From: Candidatus Fermentibacterota bacterium
GTDB lineage: Bacteria; Fermentibacterota; Fermentibacteria; Fermentibacterales; Fermentibacteraceae
Assembly: GCA_002748705.1 (NCBI GenBank)
Contig: PDSZ01000028.1
Coordinates: forward strand, 1 to 38,710
Length of the DNA stretch: 38,710 nt
Direction of reading: 5' to 3'
In this document: piece after piece, positions 23,559-33,092 of the stretch
Position numbering within the stretch: position 1 is the first letter of the stretch
Layout: every line of letters starts with the position of its first letter
Position numbers and translations under genes: made by a program
The notes under the pieces: generated by a model
Database searches by the model: none
Told to the model about the DNA's origin: nothing
Seen by the model: only the letters and a program-made list of their open reading frames with translations

Positions 23559-24702
23559 AACCGAACCGAATTTTGTTCACAAGCTTGGTTTCAGCGCAGC
23601 AGATGCCTTTCATTCAGCCAGTTATGGCTTTAATGCACGAAATATATGGATATGCTGGAAAGGTCTGCTCTCTGCGTGGATTACCTGGCTCTTTTTTTCT
23701 TACGCAGGATTTCTTGCAGCAGGGGACAACATCGGAGACAGGTTTTCATCAGCTATTCTCTGTCCTCTCCCTGACCGGCTTTTCATATCTTCTGTCCCTG
23801 CTGTTGTTATCGGAGTGGCAGGCATACTCCTCTCTCTCTACATCCTCCTGTTCACATCACTGAAGGTATCCAGAATGACTTTTGAGCAAATAAGAGGCGA
23901 TCAGTTTTATACGGGCAAGGACGCAGGGACCTTTGCTCAGAAATTCAGAAGATCCCTTGTACTTGCTCCTCTTACTGTTCTGGCAGGGGTTGCAGTTGCA
24001 GCCGGCTTTATTGCCCTTGCAGGTCTGGCAGGTATTATTCCAGGCGTCGGACAATGGATTATCGCTCTGGTGTCTCTTCCTGCATGGATGCTTGGGATTC
24101 TGCTGCTCTACGGTGTAATTGTGCTTGTGCTTTCATTCTTTCTCACTCCAGCCATAATAGCTTCAACTTCCGGAGACGGTTTCGAGTGTGTATTTGAGAT
24201 ATTCAGCATAACTGCAGCGCAGCCTTTTCGTATCTTCAAAGGGATTCTTGCCGGGCTGCTTGTAAGGATACCTGTACTTTTGCTGCTGGTGGCGTTCGCA
24301 TGGGGAGGCCTTGCTGTAACTGGAATGGTTATGGAATACACTGGAAACACATTGGACATTGCAGGAGCATTAGAGTCGGGATTTGCCTCTCTGGCTCCTG
24401 ATCTGGTACCACTTTACTCATCCATATTCAGCCCTGTTTCTTCTTTGTCAGAAACTTCCGCAGGTTTTTCAGGTTTTCCAGGAATAATGCTTTCAGCCTC
24501 CGGAACAGCTGTCATGCTTTTTTTTCTTTCATACTGGTTCTCAAGCGGAGTGGCAATGTGGCAGCTGATTTACCTTGGTGCAAGACATGAACGGGACGGT
24601 GAAGATCTGCTTCTCAGAGCAGAGGAAGATGAGTACAGAGAGTTCAGGAAACTTTACGGCTCTACCGATCACGCAGGAGACAGAAAGTCGAAGTCCCGAT
24701 GA
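23542..24702 (+). CDS. Multi-spanning membrane protein of unknown function
   Basis: 386 residues with six to seven hydrophobic segments, including a long glycine/alanine-rich pair (LAPLTVLAGVAVAAGFIALAGLAG and WIIALVSLPAWMLGILLLYG) and a final helix before a charged cytosolic tail (HERDGEDLLLRAEEDEYREF). I do not recognise the family. ATG 23542 is well supported by AAGGAGG six bases upstream; it overlaps comF by 17 bp, and its stop overlaps the dnaE start (ATGA). Translational coupling with comF and dnaE argues for a constitutive housekeeping role, but the function cannot be inferred. Confidence 0.85.
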   Translation: MKGSNKTEPNFVHKLGFSAADAFHSASYGFNARNIWICWKGLLSAWITWLFFSYAGFLAAGDNIGDRFSSAILCPLPDRLFISSVPAVVIGVAGILLSLYILLFTSLKVSRMTFEQIRGDQFYTGKDAGTFAQKFRRSLVLAPLTVLAGVAVAAGFIALAGLAGIIPGVGQWIIALVSLPAWMLGILLLYGVIVLVLSFFLTPAIIASTSGDGFECVFEIFSITAAQPFRIFKGILAGLLVRIPVLLLLVAFAWGGLAVTGMVMEYTGNTLDIAGALESGFASLAPDLVPLYSSIFSPVSSLSETSAGFSGFPGIMLSASGTAVMLFFLSYWFSSGVAMWQLIYLGARHERDGEDLLLRAEEDEYREFRKLYGSTDHAGDRKSKSR

Positions 24703-27700
24703 GTTCTGCCGATTTTGTTCACCTTCACCTGCACTCAGAGTACAGCCTTCTGGACGGTGCAATAAGGTTTGAGAAGCTGGGAGAATATCTTACTGAAAAT
24801 GGAATGGATACAGTTGCTGTCACAGACCACGGTTCAATGTTCGGAGCTGTCCACTTCTGTGACAGAATGAAGGAAGCTGGAGTTAAACCCATTATAGGAA
24901 GTGAGATATACCTTACCCCTGGAAGCAGGACTGAAAAAAAGATTGTTCCAGGAAGAGTTCCATACTACCATCTCATTGTCCTTGCTGCAGATGAAGAAGG
25001 CTACAGGAACCTTGTAAAGCTTTCATCGGCAGGGTTTGTTGAAGGTTTCTACTACAAGCCCCGAATAGACAGAGAGCTTCTTGAAAGACACTGTGGAGGG
25101 CTTGTTATCGGTTCTGCCTGTCTTCAGGGCGAAGTGGCCAGAGCGCTCCTTAAAGGTAACCGTGACAAGGCCATGAGGGCAGTGGAATACTATCAGGAGC
25201 TGGTAGGTGGTGAACGATTCTTCATTGAATTGATGGATCACGGGCTGGAAGATGAAAAAAGGATACTGGAAGGTCTGGCAGACATAGCCGCAGCAACCTC
25301 AGCCCTTCCTGTTGCCACCAACGATGCCCACTATCTCAGAAGGGAAGATGCCGCAGCCCACGAGGCTCTTCTCTGCCTTCAGACCGGAAAAACTCTAAAT
25401 GATCCCTCCAGAATGCGTTTTACAGGTGAAGAGTTTTATGTGAAAACGCCTGAAGAGATGGCGAAGCTCTTCAGCTGGCTTCCTGAAGCAGTTGGAAACA
25501 GCAGAAAGATAGCTGATCTGTGTGATTTTTCCGTATCAGGCGGAGACTTTCTGCTGCCCCGTGCGCCGATGCCTGAGGGGTACAGAGATCAGGGCTCATA
25601 CCTGAGGGATATGGCATCTGAAGGACTGGCTTCAAGGCTGGGTCGTAAGCCTGAACCTGCTGAAGTGGAGAGGCTTGAACACGAGCTTGATATCATAATT
25701 AACATGGGATTTCCCGGATATTTCATTATTGTTTCCGAACTTATGAGATGGGCAAAGAACATGAAGATACCTGTAGGCCCTGGCAGAGGGTCTGCAGCTG
25801 GAAGTCTTGTCTCATACGCAGTTGATATAACAGATGTAAATCCCCTTGAATTCGACCTGAGTTTTGAGAGGTTCCTTAATCCTGCAAGGGCTCAGATGCC
25901 TGACATTGACCTGGATGTCTGTGTTGAAAGGCGTGGAGAGATAATCGATCACCTCAAGGAACTGTACGGCGAGGACAGTGTCTGCCAGATAATCACCTTC
26001 AGCAGAATGAAGATGAAAGCTGTGGTGAAGGATATAGCAAGGGTTCTGGGAATGAGCTACTCCCAGGGAGAAACCTTCACGAAACTGGTAAGCGAGGCCG
26101 ATGACGATCAGGGCCTTTCTCTGAAAGAGCTGGTCAAAAGCAATAAGCCCCTTGCAGAGATGGTCAGTTCCACTCCAGGTGGTGAAAAACTTATTGCATG
26201 GGGTGATACCCTTATGGGTCTGGCAAGGCACGCAGGTGTTCATGCTGCAGGTGTGGTCATAACCCCAGGCAGACTTGATTCATCTGTACCCCTCTACTGG
26301 AACCGTGAGAAAGGTGTAACAACCCAGTACGAAATGAAATCAGCAGAGAAGATAGGTCTTCTTAAGCTTGATGTTCTGGGGCTTCGAACTGTTACTGTCA
26401 TTCACCATGCAGAGCAGGCCATAAGAAACCGTATACCTGATTTCTCCATAGAAACCGTGCCTATGGACGATAAGAAGACTCTGCAGATAATCGGAAGCGG
26501 TGAAACCACCGCGGTCTTCCAGCTTGAGAGCGCCGGAATGCGGGAGGCGCTGAAGAAGATAGGTGTGAGCAGCCTTGATGATGTTACTGCAGCAGTAGCC
26601 ATCTACAGACCTGGTTCCATGCACATGATAGACCACTACGGCGAAAACAAGCGCAAGGCTGGAAGAGGTGAGAGAATCAAGTACCTTCATCCTGCGCTTG
26701 AAGATGTTCTGGGCACAACCTACGGTGTAATAATCTATCAGGAACAGGTAATGAGAATTGCAGGTGTTCTTGCAGGTATGAGCATGGCAGACGCAGACAA
26801 TCTAAGACGGGCCATGTCCAAGAAAATAGCCGGCAAAATGGCGGTGATGAAAGATGTTTTCCTCAAGGGTTCAGAGAAGAACGGAATAAGGAAAGCGCTG
26901 GAAATCTGGGACCTGATAAAGAAGTTCGCAGAGTACGGATTCAACAAGTCCCATGCTGTCTGTTATGCCATTATAGCGTATCGCACCGCATACCTTAAGG
27001 CTCATTATCCTGCGGAGTTCATGGCTGCTGTTCTCACCAGCGAAATTGGAACTGTTTCCAAGCTAAGAAGCCTTATAAAGGAGGCTGTGAGGCTTGGAGT
27101 TCAGGTTAAACCTCCTTCAGTGAACCACAGCAGCGCAAGGTTCACCGCGCCTGAACCTGGAGAAATCAGATACGGTCTGGCAGCCATAAAAAATGTGGGG
27201 TTCAGCAGTGCTGAAGAGATAAAAAAGGCAGCGGACTCCAGCGGCGGCTTCACCACAATCTTTGATCTTTGTGCAGGTGTTGCCCTTCTGGAGGGTTCAA
27301 CAGGCCTTAACAGAAGAACCCTTGAATCGCTTATTCACGCAGGCGCCACCGACTGCCTGGAGGGCAGCAGAGCTCAGCAGCTTCAGGTTATGGAAAAAGC
27401 AATAAGTTACGCTTCAGCGCTGAGACAGAACCATGATGCCGGTCAGATGTCGCTTTTTGGCGGTGGCGGTGAACAGACTGAGCCTGCAGTTCCGCCGCTT
27501 CCTGATATAGATGAAATGTCACTTGAGGAGAGGCTTCAGCTGGAAGGAGTCGTTCTTGGTTTCTACTTCTCCGGTCATCCCCTTGATGCCTACAGAGAGG
27601 AAGTTGCCGGTTTCACTTCCCACAGCTTATCAATGCTGGAGAGTGCGTCACCCTCTCTGGTCACAACAGCAGGGGCAGTTGTGGATTCAAGGCGCATTGA

Positions 27701-28166
27701 AACCCGCAGAGGCCCAATGGCCTTCATAACAGTTGCCGACAGGGAAACAACAGTGGAACTGGTGATGTTTGAAGCCGCTGTCAACAAGTATTGGCATGAA
27801 ATTGAGAAAGGTGCTCTTCTCCTCTTTGAAGCTGAGGTCATGCCTGCTAGAGGAGACAGAGGGCAGAAGGTAAGTGTGAACAGGGTTACCCCCCTTGCCC
27901 GGTCAAGAGCCAGACTGAGAGCAGGGGTCAATATCAACACCGACGGATTCAGCTGCGATACTGACACTTTGAAACATGTGGAAGAATTGTGCAGAAATAA
28001 CAGAGGAAAGGGGAATCTTTCGTGGACAGTTCGATTCCCTGGAAGAACAGTTAACCTGTCGTCCAGAGGAATCTCGGTAGATCCATCTGACGAATTCATG
28101 GAAGAACTGAGAAAGGTATTGCCTGAAACCGCAGAAGTTACCCTCAGCAGAGGGGACGGGAGATAG
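24699..28166 (+). CDS. dnaE: DNA polymerase III alpha subunit, DnaE1 type
   Basis: 1155-residue replicative polymerase. The N-terminal PHP domain (HLHLHSEYSLLDGAI, VTDHGSMFGAVHF, NDAHYL) is followed by the polymerase core with the GPGRGSAAGSLVSYA loop and the catalytic PDIDLD aspartates, a second metal/finger region (SRMKMKAVVKDIARVLGM, HAAGVVI), the GFNKSHAVCYAIIAY segment, helix-hairpin-helix and tandem OB-fold regions (PGAGVVDSRRIETRRGPMAFITV-like). Length matches DnaE1 of E. coli (1160). No intein or truncation. Starts by ATGA overlap with the membrane protein and ends 2 bp before the next gene. Confidence 0.97.
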   Translation: MSSADFVHLHLHSEYSLLDGAIRFEKLGEYLTENGMDTVAVTDHGSMFGAVHFCDRMKEAGVKPIIGSEIYLTPGSRTEKKIVPGRVPYYHLIVLAADEEGYRNLVKLSSAGFVEGFYYKPRIDRELLERHCGGLVIGSACLQGEVARALLKGNRDKAMRAVEYYQELVGGERFFIELMDHGLEDEKRILEGLADIAAATSALPVATNDAHYLRREDAAAHEALLCLQTGKTLNDPSRMRFTGEEFYVKTPEEMAKLFSWLPEAVGNSRKIADLCDFSVSGGDFLLPRAPMPEGYRDQGSYLRDMASEGLASRLGRKPEPAEVERLEHELDIIINMGFPGYFIIVSELMRWAKNMKIPVGPGRGSAAGSLVSYAVDITDVNPLEFDLSFERFLNPARAQMPDIDLDVCVERRGEIIDHLKELYGEDSVCQIITFSRMKMKAVVKDIARVLGMSYSQGETFTKLVSEADDDQGLSLKELVKSNKPLAEMVSSTPGGEKLIAWGDTLMGLARHAGVHAAGVVITPGRLDSSVPLYWNREKGVTTQYEMKSAEKIGLLKLDVLGLRTVTVIHHAEQAIRNRIPDFSIETVPMDDKKTLQIIGSGETTAVFQLESAGMREALKKIGVSSLDDVTAAVAIYRPGSMHMIDHYGENKRKAGRGERIKYLHPALEDVLGTTYGVIIYQEQVMRIAGVLAGMSMADADNLRRAMSKKIAGKMAVMKDVFLKGSEKNGIRKALEIWDLIKKFAEYGFNKSHAVCYAIIAYRTAYLKAHYPAEFMAAVLTSEIGTVSKLRSLIKEAVRLGVQVKPPSVNHSSARFTAPEPGEIRYGLAAIKNVGFSSAEEIKKAADSSGGFTTIFDLCAGVALLEGSTGLNRRTLESLIHAGATDCLEGSRAQQLQVMEKAISYASALRQNHDAGQMSLFGGGGEQTEPAVPPLPDIDEMSLEERLQLEGVVLGFYFSGHPLDAYREEVAGFTSHSLSMLESASPSLVTTAGAVVDSRRIETRRGPMAFITVADRETTVELVMFEAAVNKYWHEIEKGALLLFEAEVMPARGDRGQKVSVNRVTPLARSRARLRAGVNINTDGFSCDTDTLKHVEELCRNNRGKGNLSWTVRFPGRTVNLSSRGISVDPSDEFMEELRKVLPETAEVTLSRGDGR

Positions 28167-28168
28167 CC

Positions 28169-28888
28169 ATGAGAACAGGTATACCGGTTCCGGTCATTAT
28201 CCTTCTTGCCTTTTCAACCGGATTGGCCGGTGAACTGATGAGGGTTGCCGGTGAACCCACAGCAGGTGTCATAGCTCCGAGAACATTCAATGTTGCCATG
28301 TGCACTTTTCCTGTCAACGGGCTTAAGTTCTCGGTAACTGCAGGTATCTTTCCCCGATTCATGGCAGGGCTCGGGTTCGGAGGCTGGAACATTACAGGTA
28401 CCAGAGACCCTGAGTGGTTTGACAGGGTCTACATAAAGGCAAGGTTCAGAGTACTTGATGAAACTGTTTCCTTTCCAGGTGTTGCTTTTGGTTACGACAA
28501 TGAAGAAGAGCATTCAAGGGCCGGAGCTTTTTACACCAGACCGGCAAGGGGGTTTTATCTGGTTTTCAGCAAGAACTTCAGCAGCTGGGGAGGAGATACC
28601 GGATTTCATGCAGGTGTAAGTATCAGTCACGAAAACAGCCATCACGCAGGTTTGTGGCTGGGGGTGGACAAATCCCTTCCCGGGGGATTCGGCGCATCTG
28701 CAGACTGGGACTTTGGAACCGACGGCGATTCCCGATACAGAGCGGATAACTCAGGAGGTTTCGTAAGTATAGAAGCATACTGGGAGAGCTTCGGGCAGGT
28801 GAGAATAGGGCTGAGATTCTGCGATGTACTTGAAACGGCAGGAGATCCTTACAGATCACTTGTAATTGATTTTCTGGGCCTTATCTAG
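28169..28888 (+). CDS. Secreted or outer-membrane beta-barrel-like protein (YjbH-like, tentative)
   Basis: 239 residues with an N-terminal signal peptide (about 1-20, cleavage near GLAGE). The mature part is rich in alternating aromatic, glycine and hydrophilic strands (FSVTAGIFPRFMAGLGFGG, YIKARFRVL, AGLWLGVDKSLPGGFGASADWDFG, VRIGLRFCDVLE) and ends with a hydrophobic strand plus Ile, as in outer-membrane barrels. The pattern resembles the YjbH-like exopolysaccharide/lipoprotein barrel group, but I cannot confirm this. Starts 2 bp after dnaE. No catalytic motif is visible. Confidence 0.65.
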   Translation: MRTGIPVPVIILLAFSTGLAGELMRVAGEPTAGVIAPRTFNVAMCTFPVNGLKFSVTAGIFPRFMAGLGFGGWNITGTRDPEWFDRVYIKARFRVLDETVSFPGVAFGYDNEEEHSRAGAFYTRPARGFYLVFSKNFSSWGGDTGFHAGVSISHENSHHAGLWLGVDKSLPGGFGASADWDFGTDGDSRYRADNSGGFVSIEAYWESFGQVRIGLRFCDVLETAGDPYRSLVIDFLGLI

Positions 28889-28925
28889 CTATATGCCTTG
28901 TTTTCATTGATTCAGGGAGAATAAA

Positions 28926-30152
28926 ATGAATAGAGAACTTTCAGCAAAATACGCAGATGTAATACTTGGCGGCGCTCTTGCAATAACAGAAGGCCAGAGG
29001 CTCTGGATAAGGTCTGAACCTGTTCATGCACTTCTGGTGAAACAGTTTATGCGCACTGCTTACAAAATGGGTGCCCAGTGTGTCAGGGTTACCTACGAGG
29101 ATCCGGAATTCAGCAGAATCAGAGCAGATCACTCTGTCAAAGAGAGCTATCTTGATTTTGTCCCCGGTTTTACAGCAGAGATGTACAGAACAACCGTTGA
29201 GGAGGGATGGCGCTCTCTTGCTCTCAGAGGGCCCTCCAATCCTGATGTTATGCAGGGGGTGGATCCAGGCAGAATCAGCAGAATGACCAAAGCAGGATCA
29301 GCGGTAAGACAGGAATTCATGAAGGCGATCTCATCCAACAAAAATCCATGGAATGTCTGTCTTGCCCCTACAGAGTCATGGTCTGAAAAGGTTCTTGGAA
29401 GCGCTGTTGACTGGGAGAAGAGAATATGGGAGGTGCTTACTCCTATTCTCAGGCTTGATACACCTGATCCGGCACTTGCCTGGAGAGAGCAGGACAGGGA
29501 ACTGAAGAGGCGGGCAGGTTTCCTTAACAGCAAAAAATACTCTTCTTTCAGATTCAGGGGCCCTGGAACTGACCTTACAATAGGAATGCTTCCGGACAGG
29601 AAGTTTGCAGGAGGAAGCTGTTCATCATCTGACGGTACGGTGTTTTTTCCAAACATTCCAACTGAAGAGGTGTTCAGCACGCCGGATATGTTCTCTGCAG
29701 AAGGCCGGGCAGCATGCACCAGACCTGTAACTGTTCTGGGTGCCCAGGTGGAGGGTGCATGGTTCCAGTTCTCACAGGGAAAAGTCACCGATTGCGGAGC
29801 CCGGAAAAACGGTGAAATACTCAACAGATACATAGCCACCGATGAAGGGTCATCAAGGCTTGGAGAGATAGCCTTTGTAGGAACCGACTCACCTATTTAC
29901 CGTTCCGGACTGGTCTTTCACAACATTCTTTTCGATGAGAACGCCGCATGCCACATAGCTCTTGGCAACGGATACACCGACTGCATAGAGGGCGGAACTG
30001 AAATGAATGATGAGGAATTGAAGAAAGTTCACTGCAACCGATCCCTTGTTCACACCGATTTCATGGTAGGCGGAGAGGATGTGGATGTGTATGGTGTTAC
30101 TGAAAACGGCAGTGAAGAGCCGGTAATAACCAGAGGCGAGTTTGTCATCTGA
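28926..30152 (+). CDS. Aminopeptidase, M29 (thermophilic metalloprotease) family
   Basis: 408-residue two-metal aminopeptidase that removes N-terminal residues from peptides in the cytosol. The family pattern is present: LAITEGQRLWI near the start, NIPTEEVFSTPD (metal Glu), GTDSPIYRSGLVFHNILFDENAACHIALGNGY (Glu, His, Tyr), and the closing NRSLVHTDFMVG (His, Asp). Length is usual for M29. GGGAG upstream of ATG 28926 supports the start. No signal peptide. It begins 37 bp after the barrel-like gene and overlaps nothing; the short Trm112-like gene follows closely. In this setting it fits peptide catabolism, together with carbamate kinase. Confidence 0.94.
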   Translation: MNRELSAKYADVILGGALAITEGQRLWIRSEPVHALLVKQFMRTAYKMGAQCVRVTYEDPEFSRIRADHSVKESYLDFVPGFTAEMYRTTVEEGWRSLALRGPSNPDVMQGVDPGRISRMTKAGSAVRQEFMKAISSNKNPWNVCLAPTESWSEKVLGSAVDWEKRIWEVLTPILRLDTPDPALAWREQDRELKRRAGFLNSKKYSSFRFRGPGTDLTIGMLPDRKFAGGSCSSSDGTVFFPNIPTEEVFSTPDMFSAEGRAACTRPVTVLGAQVEGAWFQFSQGKVTDCGARKNGEILNRYIATDEGSSRLGEIAFVGTDSPIYRSGLVFHNILFDENAACHIALGNGYTDCIEGGTEMNDEELKKVHCNRSLVHTDFMVGGEDVDVYGVTENGSEEPVITRGEFVI

Positions 30153-30165
30153 TAAAGGAGGGACG

Positions 30166-30357
30166 ATGCTTGACAGCAGACTGCTTGACATACTTGTCTG
30201 CCCTGAGTGCAAAGGTGAACTGGAATACCGGACAGACGGAGAAGAAATGCTCGTCTGTCACAGCTGCAGCCTGGGATATCCTGTCAGGGACGGAATACCG
30301 ATAATGCTCTCAGAGGATGCGTTAAGGATGTCTGAAACAAAACAGGAGAAAGATTGA
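30166..30357 (+). CDS. Trm112/YcaR-like small zinc protein
   Basis: 63 residues of the Trm112 family: LLDILVCPECKGELEY, a second cysteine pair in CHSCSLGYPVRDGIPIML. The four cysteines form a zinc knuckle. In archaea and eukaryotes Trm112 activates methyltransferases; bacterial free-standing members are often found near lpxK or kdsB and lack a settled role. Start ATG 30166 has AAAGGAGG six bases upstream. Its stop overlaps the next gene (TTGA). Confidence 0.88.
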   Translation: MLDSRLLDILVCPECKGELEYRTDGEEMLVCHSCSLGYPVRDGIPIMLSEDALRMSETKQEKD

Positions 30358-30608
30358 AACTAAGAGTCAGGCTTGTGCCTGGAAGCAGCCGGACAGGGTT
30401 TGTGGAACAGATGGCAGACGGAGTTCTGAAAATAGCGGTGAAAGCCGCGCCGGTTCAGGGTAAAGCCAATGCGGAGGCTGTCAGATGGCTGGCCGGGGAG
30501 TTCGGTGTAAGAAGGTCTTCTGTGGTTATAACATCAGGTTTTTCAAGCAGAACAAAGTCCATAAGGATTGATAATCCTGAAAAAGAACCTGGCTGGTTTC
30601 ATGGATGA
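30354..30608 (+). CDS. DUF167 (YggU) family protein
   Basis: 84 residues of the YggU/DUF167 family, a small alpha-beta fold of unknown function. The signature is clear: LVPGSSRTGF, LKIAVKAAPVQGKANAEAVRWLA and SVVITSGFSSRTKSIRI. TTG 30354 overlaps the Trm112-like stop by 4 bp; GGAG lies nine bases upstream. The end overlaps the start of the large TPR gene by 8 bp. The family is conserved across bacteria and archaea; no cellular role is established. Confidence 0.87.
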   Translation: MKLRVRLVPGSSRTGFVEQMADGVLKIAVKAAPVQGKANAEAVRWLAGEFGVRRSSVVITSGFSSRTKSIRIDNPEKEPGWFHG

Positions 30609-33075
30609 GAGGTTGCAGGCTGAAGGTATAGCTGAGAGTGTCCGTTCCGGCAGTGCATCGAGAATACTTGTAAGAAACGCAGTTGATCCTGCAGGGCTTT
30701 CCAGACAGCTGGAGTTTCTTCTGGCTGATAAGAGAGTGCTGGTTTTCTCAGGCGGTTCATCTGATCCTGTAAGGGAAACCCTGCTTGACTATTTCACCGG
30801 ACACGATTCTTCAGACCCTCTTTTCGGTTTTGAAGCAGGGTGGCGTTCTCACCTTACTGAACTCTCGCTTGTAAGCCCTGACGGTATGGAACAGGCAGCA
30901 GGTCTCAGTTCTCTGAGAGATTCGTTCAGGGCTTACCTCAGCGGGGAAGAAAGAAAGAGTTCCGTAGTGGAGGCAGTGCTTTCCTCCTTTGCAGTTATTC
31001 TGCCAACAGTTTTTATTTTTTCAGATCCCTCCTCTGATGATGAAGTTCCAGAATGCCCTCTGCCTCCATCTGTAATAATTTCAAGTGGGAATCTGGAAAC
31101 TTCCAGTGACCTTTTTATTGATGTCAGCAGCCTCAGCATGGACACTTCCGGAAAACTGGTTTCTGCCTTGCAGGAAGAATTCGGTACAACAGCATCAAAT
31201 CTCAAGAAAGCTTTAAAAGAGGTTTTTGTAAAAAATGACAGTTTCCGTTCTTTCGTGCAGACCGCTTCCCTTCTGAACCCGTCTTTTCATCCAGAGGAAG
31301 CAGCAGGTTCCTGCAGGCTGGATGAGTGGCGCTCTCTTCTGCAAAAAGCCCGAAGGACAGGAATGCTTTCTGGATTTCTTGTGTGCTCATTCCCTTCCGG
31401 GACTGTTCGAAGAGCTGTAGAGGAAACTATTCCTGATTCTGAGAGGAAAGCTCTCTGCAGTGCAGCTGCAGGGTCTGTTATCAGCTTCAGAGGCCGTAAG
31501 CCTGCTGCTCTGGGAAAAGCCGCGGCCATCCTTGCAGAAGGAGGTTTTGACAGCCAGGCTGCTGATCTGTTCGCTGAGGCTGCAGATGGAGAAAAGATTC
31601 AGGAAAGACGATCATCCTTCTACCTTGCAGCATCTATGCTTGATTGTTCTGATTCAGAAGAGAGAACATTTAAGGCTGCGCTGGGCCTTTACCGTAACGG
31701 ACAGTTGGAAGAAGCCTCCAGACTCCTTACAGCTCAGGTACTTGAAAGGGTCAGAGGAGCCTCTGTGCTGAAAGCGTTTTGTTCTTCAGTTTATGATGAT
31801 TCTGTTTTAAAGGAAGCAACCCTGGAAGAGCTTGATACGCGAATTCTGAAGGCAAAGAAAATGTTTGACCGGGGAAACCATTCCAGAGCTGAGGAACTGC
31901 TGCTCTCGCTGGCATTGTTCAGGGGGAAAACAGGTGCAGCGGCACTGGCAGAGCTTGGTGAGCAGTATTGGAGCAGAGGGCTTTATCACAGGGCTGTCTG
32001 TATTATGCGCGCAGCCCTGTCAGAGGCCTGTAACCTGGAGATGTCCTGGCTGGAAATAAGAGCCAGGTTTACCATTATAAGGTCGTGCAACAGAGCTGGA
32101 AGGTTCAATGATGTTAGAATCGGTACAGAATTACTTATGCAGCGCCTTCTTGAGAACGGAGATACCGCAAAGCTGGTAATTCTGCTTAACTGCATGGGTA
32201 ATACCCTTCTTTTAACAGGCAGGAAAGAGCAGGCTGCCATGGTATACACCGGAGCTCTGAAAATAATTAAGCAGCACAAACTGCATGGAATTGCTGCTGT
32301 TCTGAACAATCTCAGCGTAGCCCAGAGAAAAATGTTAAAGATGGATGAAGCCCTTGAATCCCTGATGAAACTGATAAGGGAATGTGTTTCCAGAGGTGAG
32401 CCTGGAGCAGCAGCTATTGCGTACGGTAATATGGCCCGTCTTTTCATTGATCTTTCCAGGTTTGATTCTGCCTCGGACTGCTTGGAATCAATGGTGGAGT
32501 TTTCACAGATTTCAGGGAATAATCTTGAAGAGTCCATATGTTACATCTCTGCTCTTCTTGCCTTTCAGCAGAATCAGATTGCAGAGTCAATGCAACTGCT
32601 TGACCGCGCTGCTGAGATAAGCAGAAAAGGCGGCAGCAGGCGGAGGCTTTCAACCAATCTGCTGAAAAAAGGTTCACTGCTGCTCCGTGTGGGGCGTGTA
32701 AGTGAAGCTGTTCCGGTACTTCAGGAAGCAATCTCAGAATCAGAGGCTTCCGGAACCAGACTGAATCATTTCATTGCCGCTATGAAACTGGCGGCTGCAA
32801 AAGCTGCTTCCGGTACCGGTGAAGCTGCAGAACTACTTGCTGTAAAGCATGAGAAGGGTATGGATGACAACCACCGGGGAGAACTCTACTACTGGCACTG
32901 GAAGCACACAGGAAGCAGGCAGAGTATGACCGCCTGCGCCCAGCTTCTTTCAAAAGGGCTTTCCAACGGACTTCACCATTGTTCCTATCTGTATATGCTT
33001 CATGAAATTGTAGCTGAACTGCCCTCTGCTCTTGCAGCATCGCTTCCCCTTGTGCATAATTACCCTTCCCCCTGA
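30601..33075 (+). CDS. Large TPR-repeat protein with degenerate NTPase-like N-terminus
   Basis: About 824 residues. Residues ~20-280 look like a broken STAND/AAA-type NTPase: a beta strand plus glycine loop RVLVFSGGSSDPVRETLLDYF (no Walker A Lys), and a hydrophobic strand before acidic residues, VFIFSDPSSDDEVPE, where a Walker B would lie. From about 350 to 760 there are many TPR-like helical hairpins (SRAEELLLSLALFRG, AMVYTGALKIIKQHKL, AVLNNLSVAQRKMLKMDEALESL, GNMARLFIDLSRFDSASDCLE, SEAVPVLQEAISE). It resembles MalT-like or LGN-type scaffold proteins but has no visible DNA-binding domain. The start ATG 30601 overlaps yggU and lacks a clear ribosome binding site. A coupled scaffold is likely; function unknown. 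Confidence 0.7.
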   Translation: MDERLQAEGIAESVRSGSASRILVRNAVDPAGLSRQLEFLLADKRVLVFSGGSSDPVRETLLDYFTGHDSSDPLFGFEAGWRSHLTELSLVSPDGMEQAAGLSSLRDSFRAYLSGEERKSSVVEAVLSSFAVILPTVFIFSDPSSDDEVPECPLPPSVIISSGNLETSSDLFIDVSSLSMDTSGKLVSALQEEFGTTASNLKKALKEVFVKNDSFRSFVQTASLLNPSFHPEEAAGSCRLDEWRSLLQKARRTGMLSGFLVCSFPSGTVRRAVEETIPDSERKALCSAAAGSVISFRGRKPAALGKAAAILAEGGFDSQAADLFAEAADGEKIQERRSSFYLAASMLDCSDSEERTFKAALGLYRNGQLEEASRLLTAQVLERVRGASVLKAFCSSVYDDSVLKEATLEELDTRILKAKKMFDRGNHSRAEELLLSLALFRGKTGAAALAELGEQYWSRGLYHRAVCIMRAALSEACNLEMSWLEIRARFTIIRSCNRAGRFNDVRIGTELLMQRLLENGDTAKLVILLNCMGNTLLLTGRKEQAAMVYTGALKIIKQHKLHGIAAVLNNLSVAQRKMLKMDEALESLMKLIRECVSRGEPGAAAIAYGNMARLFIDLSRFDSASDCLESMVEFSQISGNNLEESICYISALLAFQQNQIAESMQLLDRAAEISRKGGSRRRLSTNLLKKGSLLLRVGRVSEAVPVLQEAISESEASGTRLNHFIAAMKLAAAKAASGTGEAAELLAVKHEKGMDDNHRGELYYWHWKHTGSRQSMTACAQLLSKGLSNGLHHCSYLYMLHEIVAELPSALAASLPLVHNYPSP

Positions 33076-33092
33076 AAGGCGAAAGGTGTTCA

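Noticed and set aside
24699..28166. Intein or split in dnaE
   Set aside because: The frame is continuous, length is standard, and the polymerase motifs are contiguous; no intein splicing motifs.
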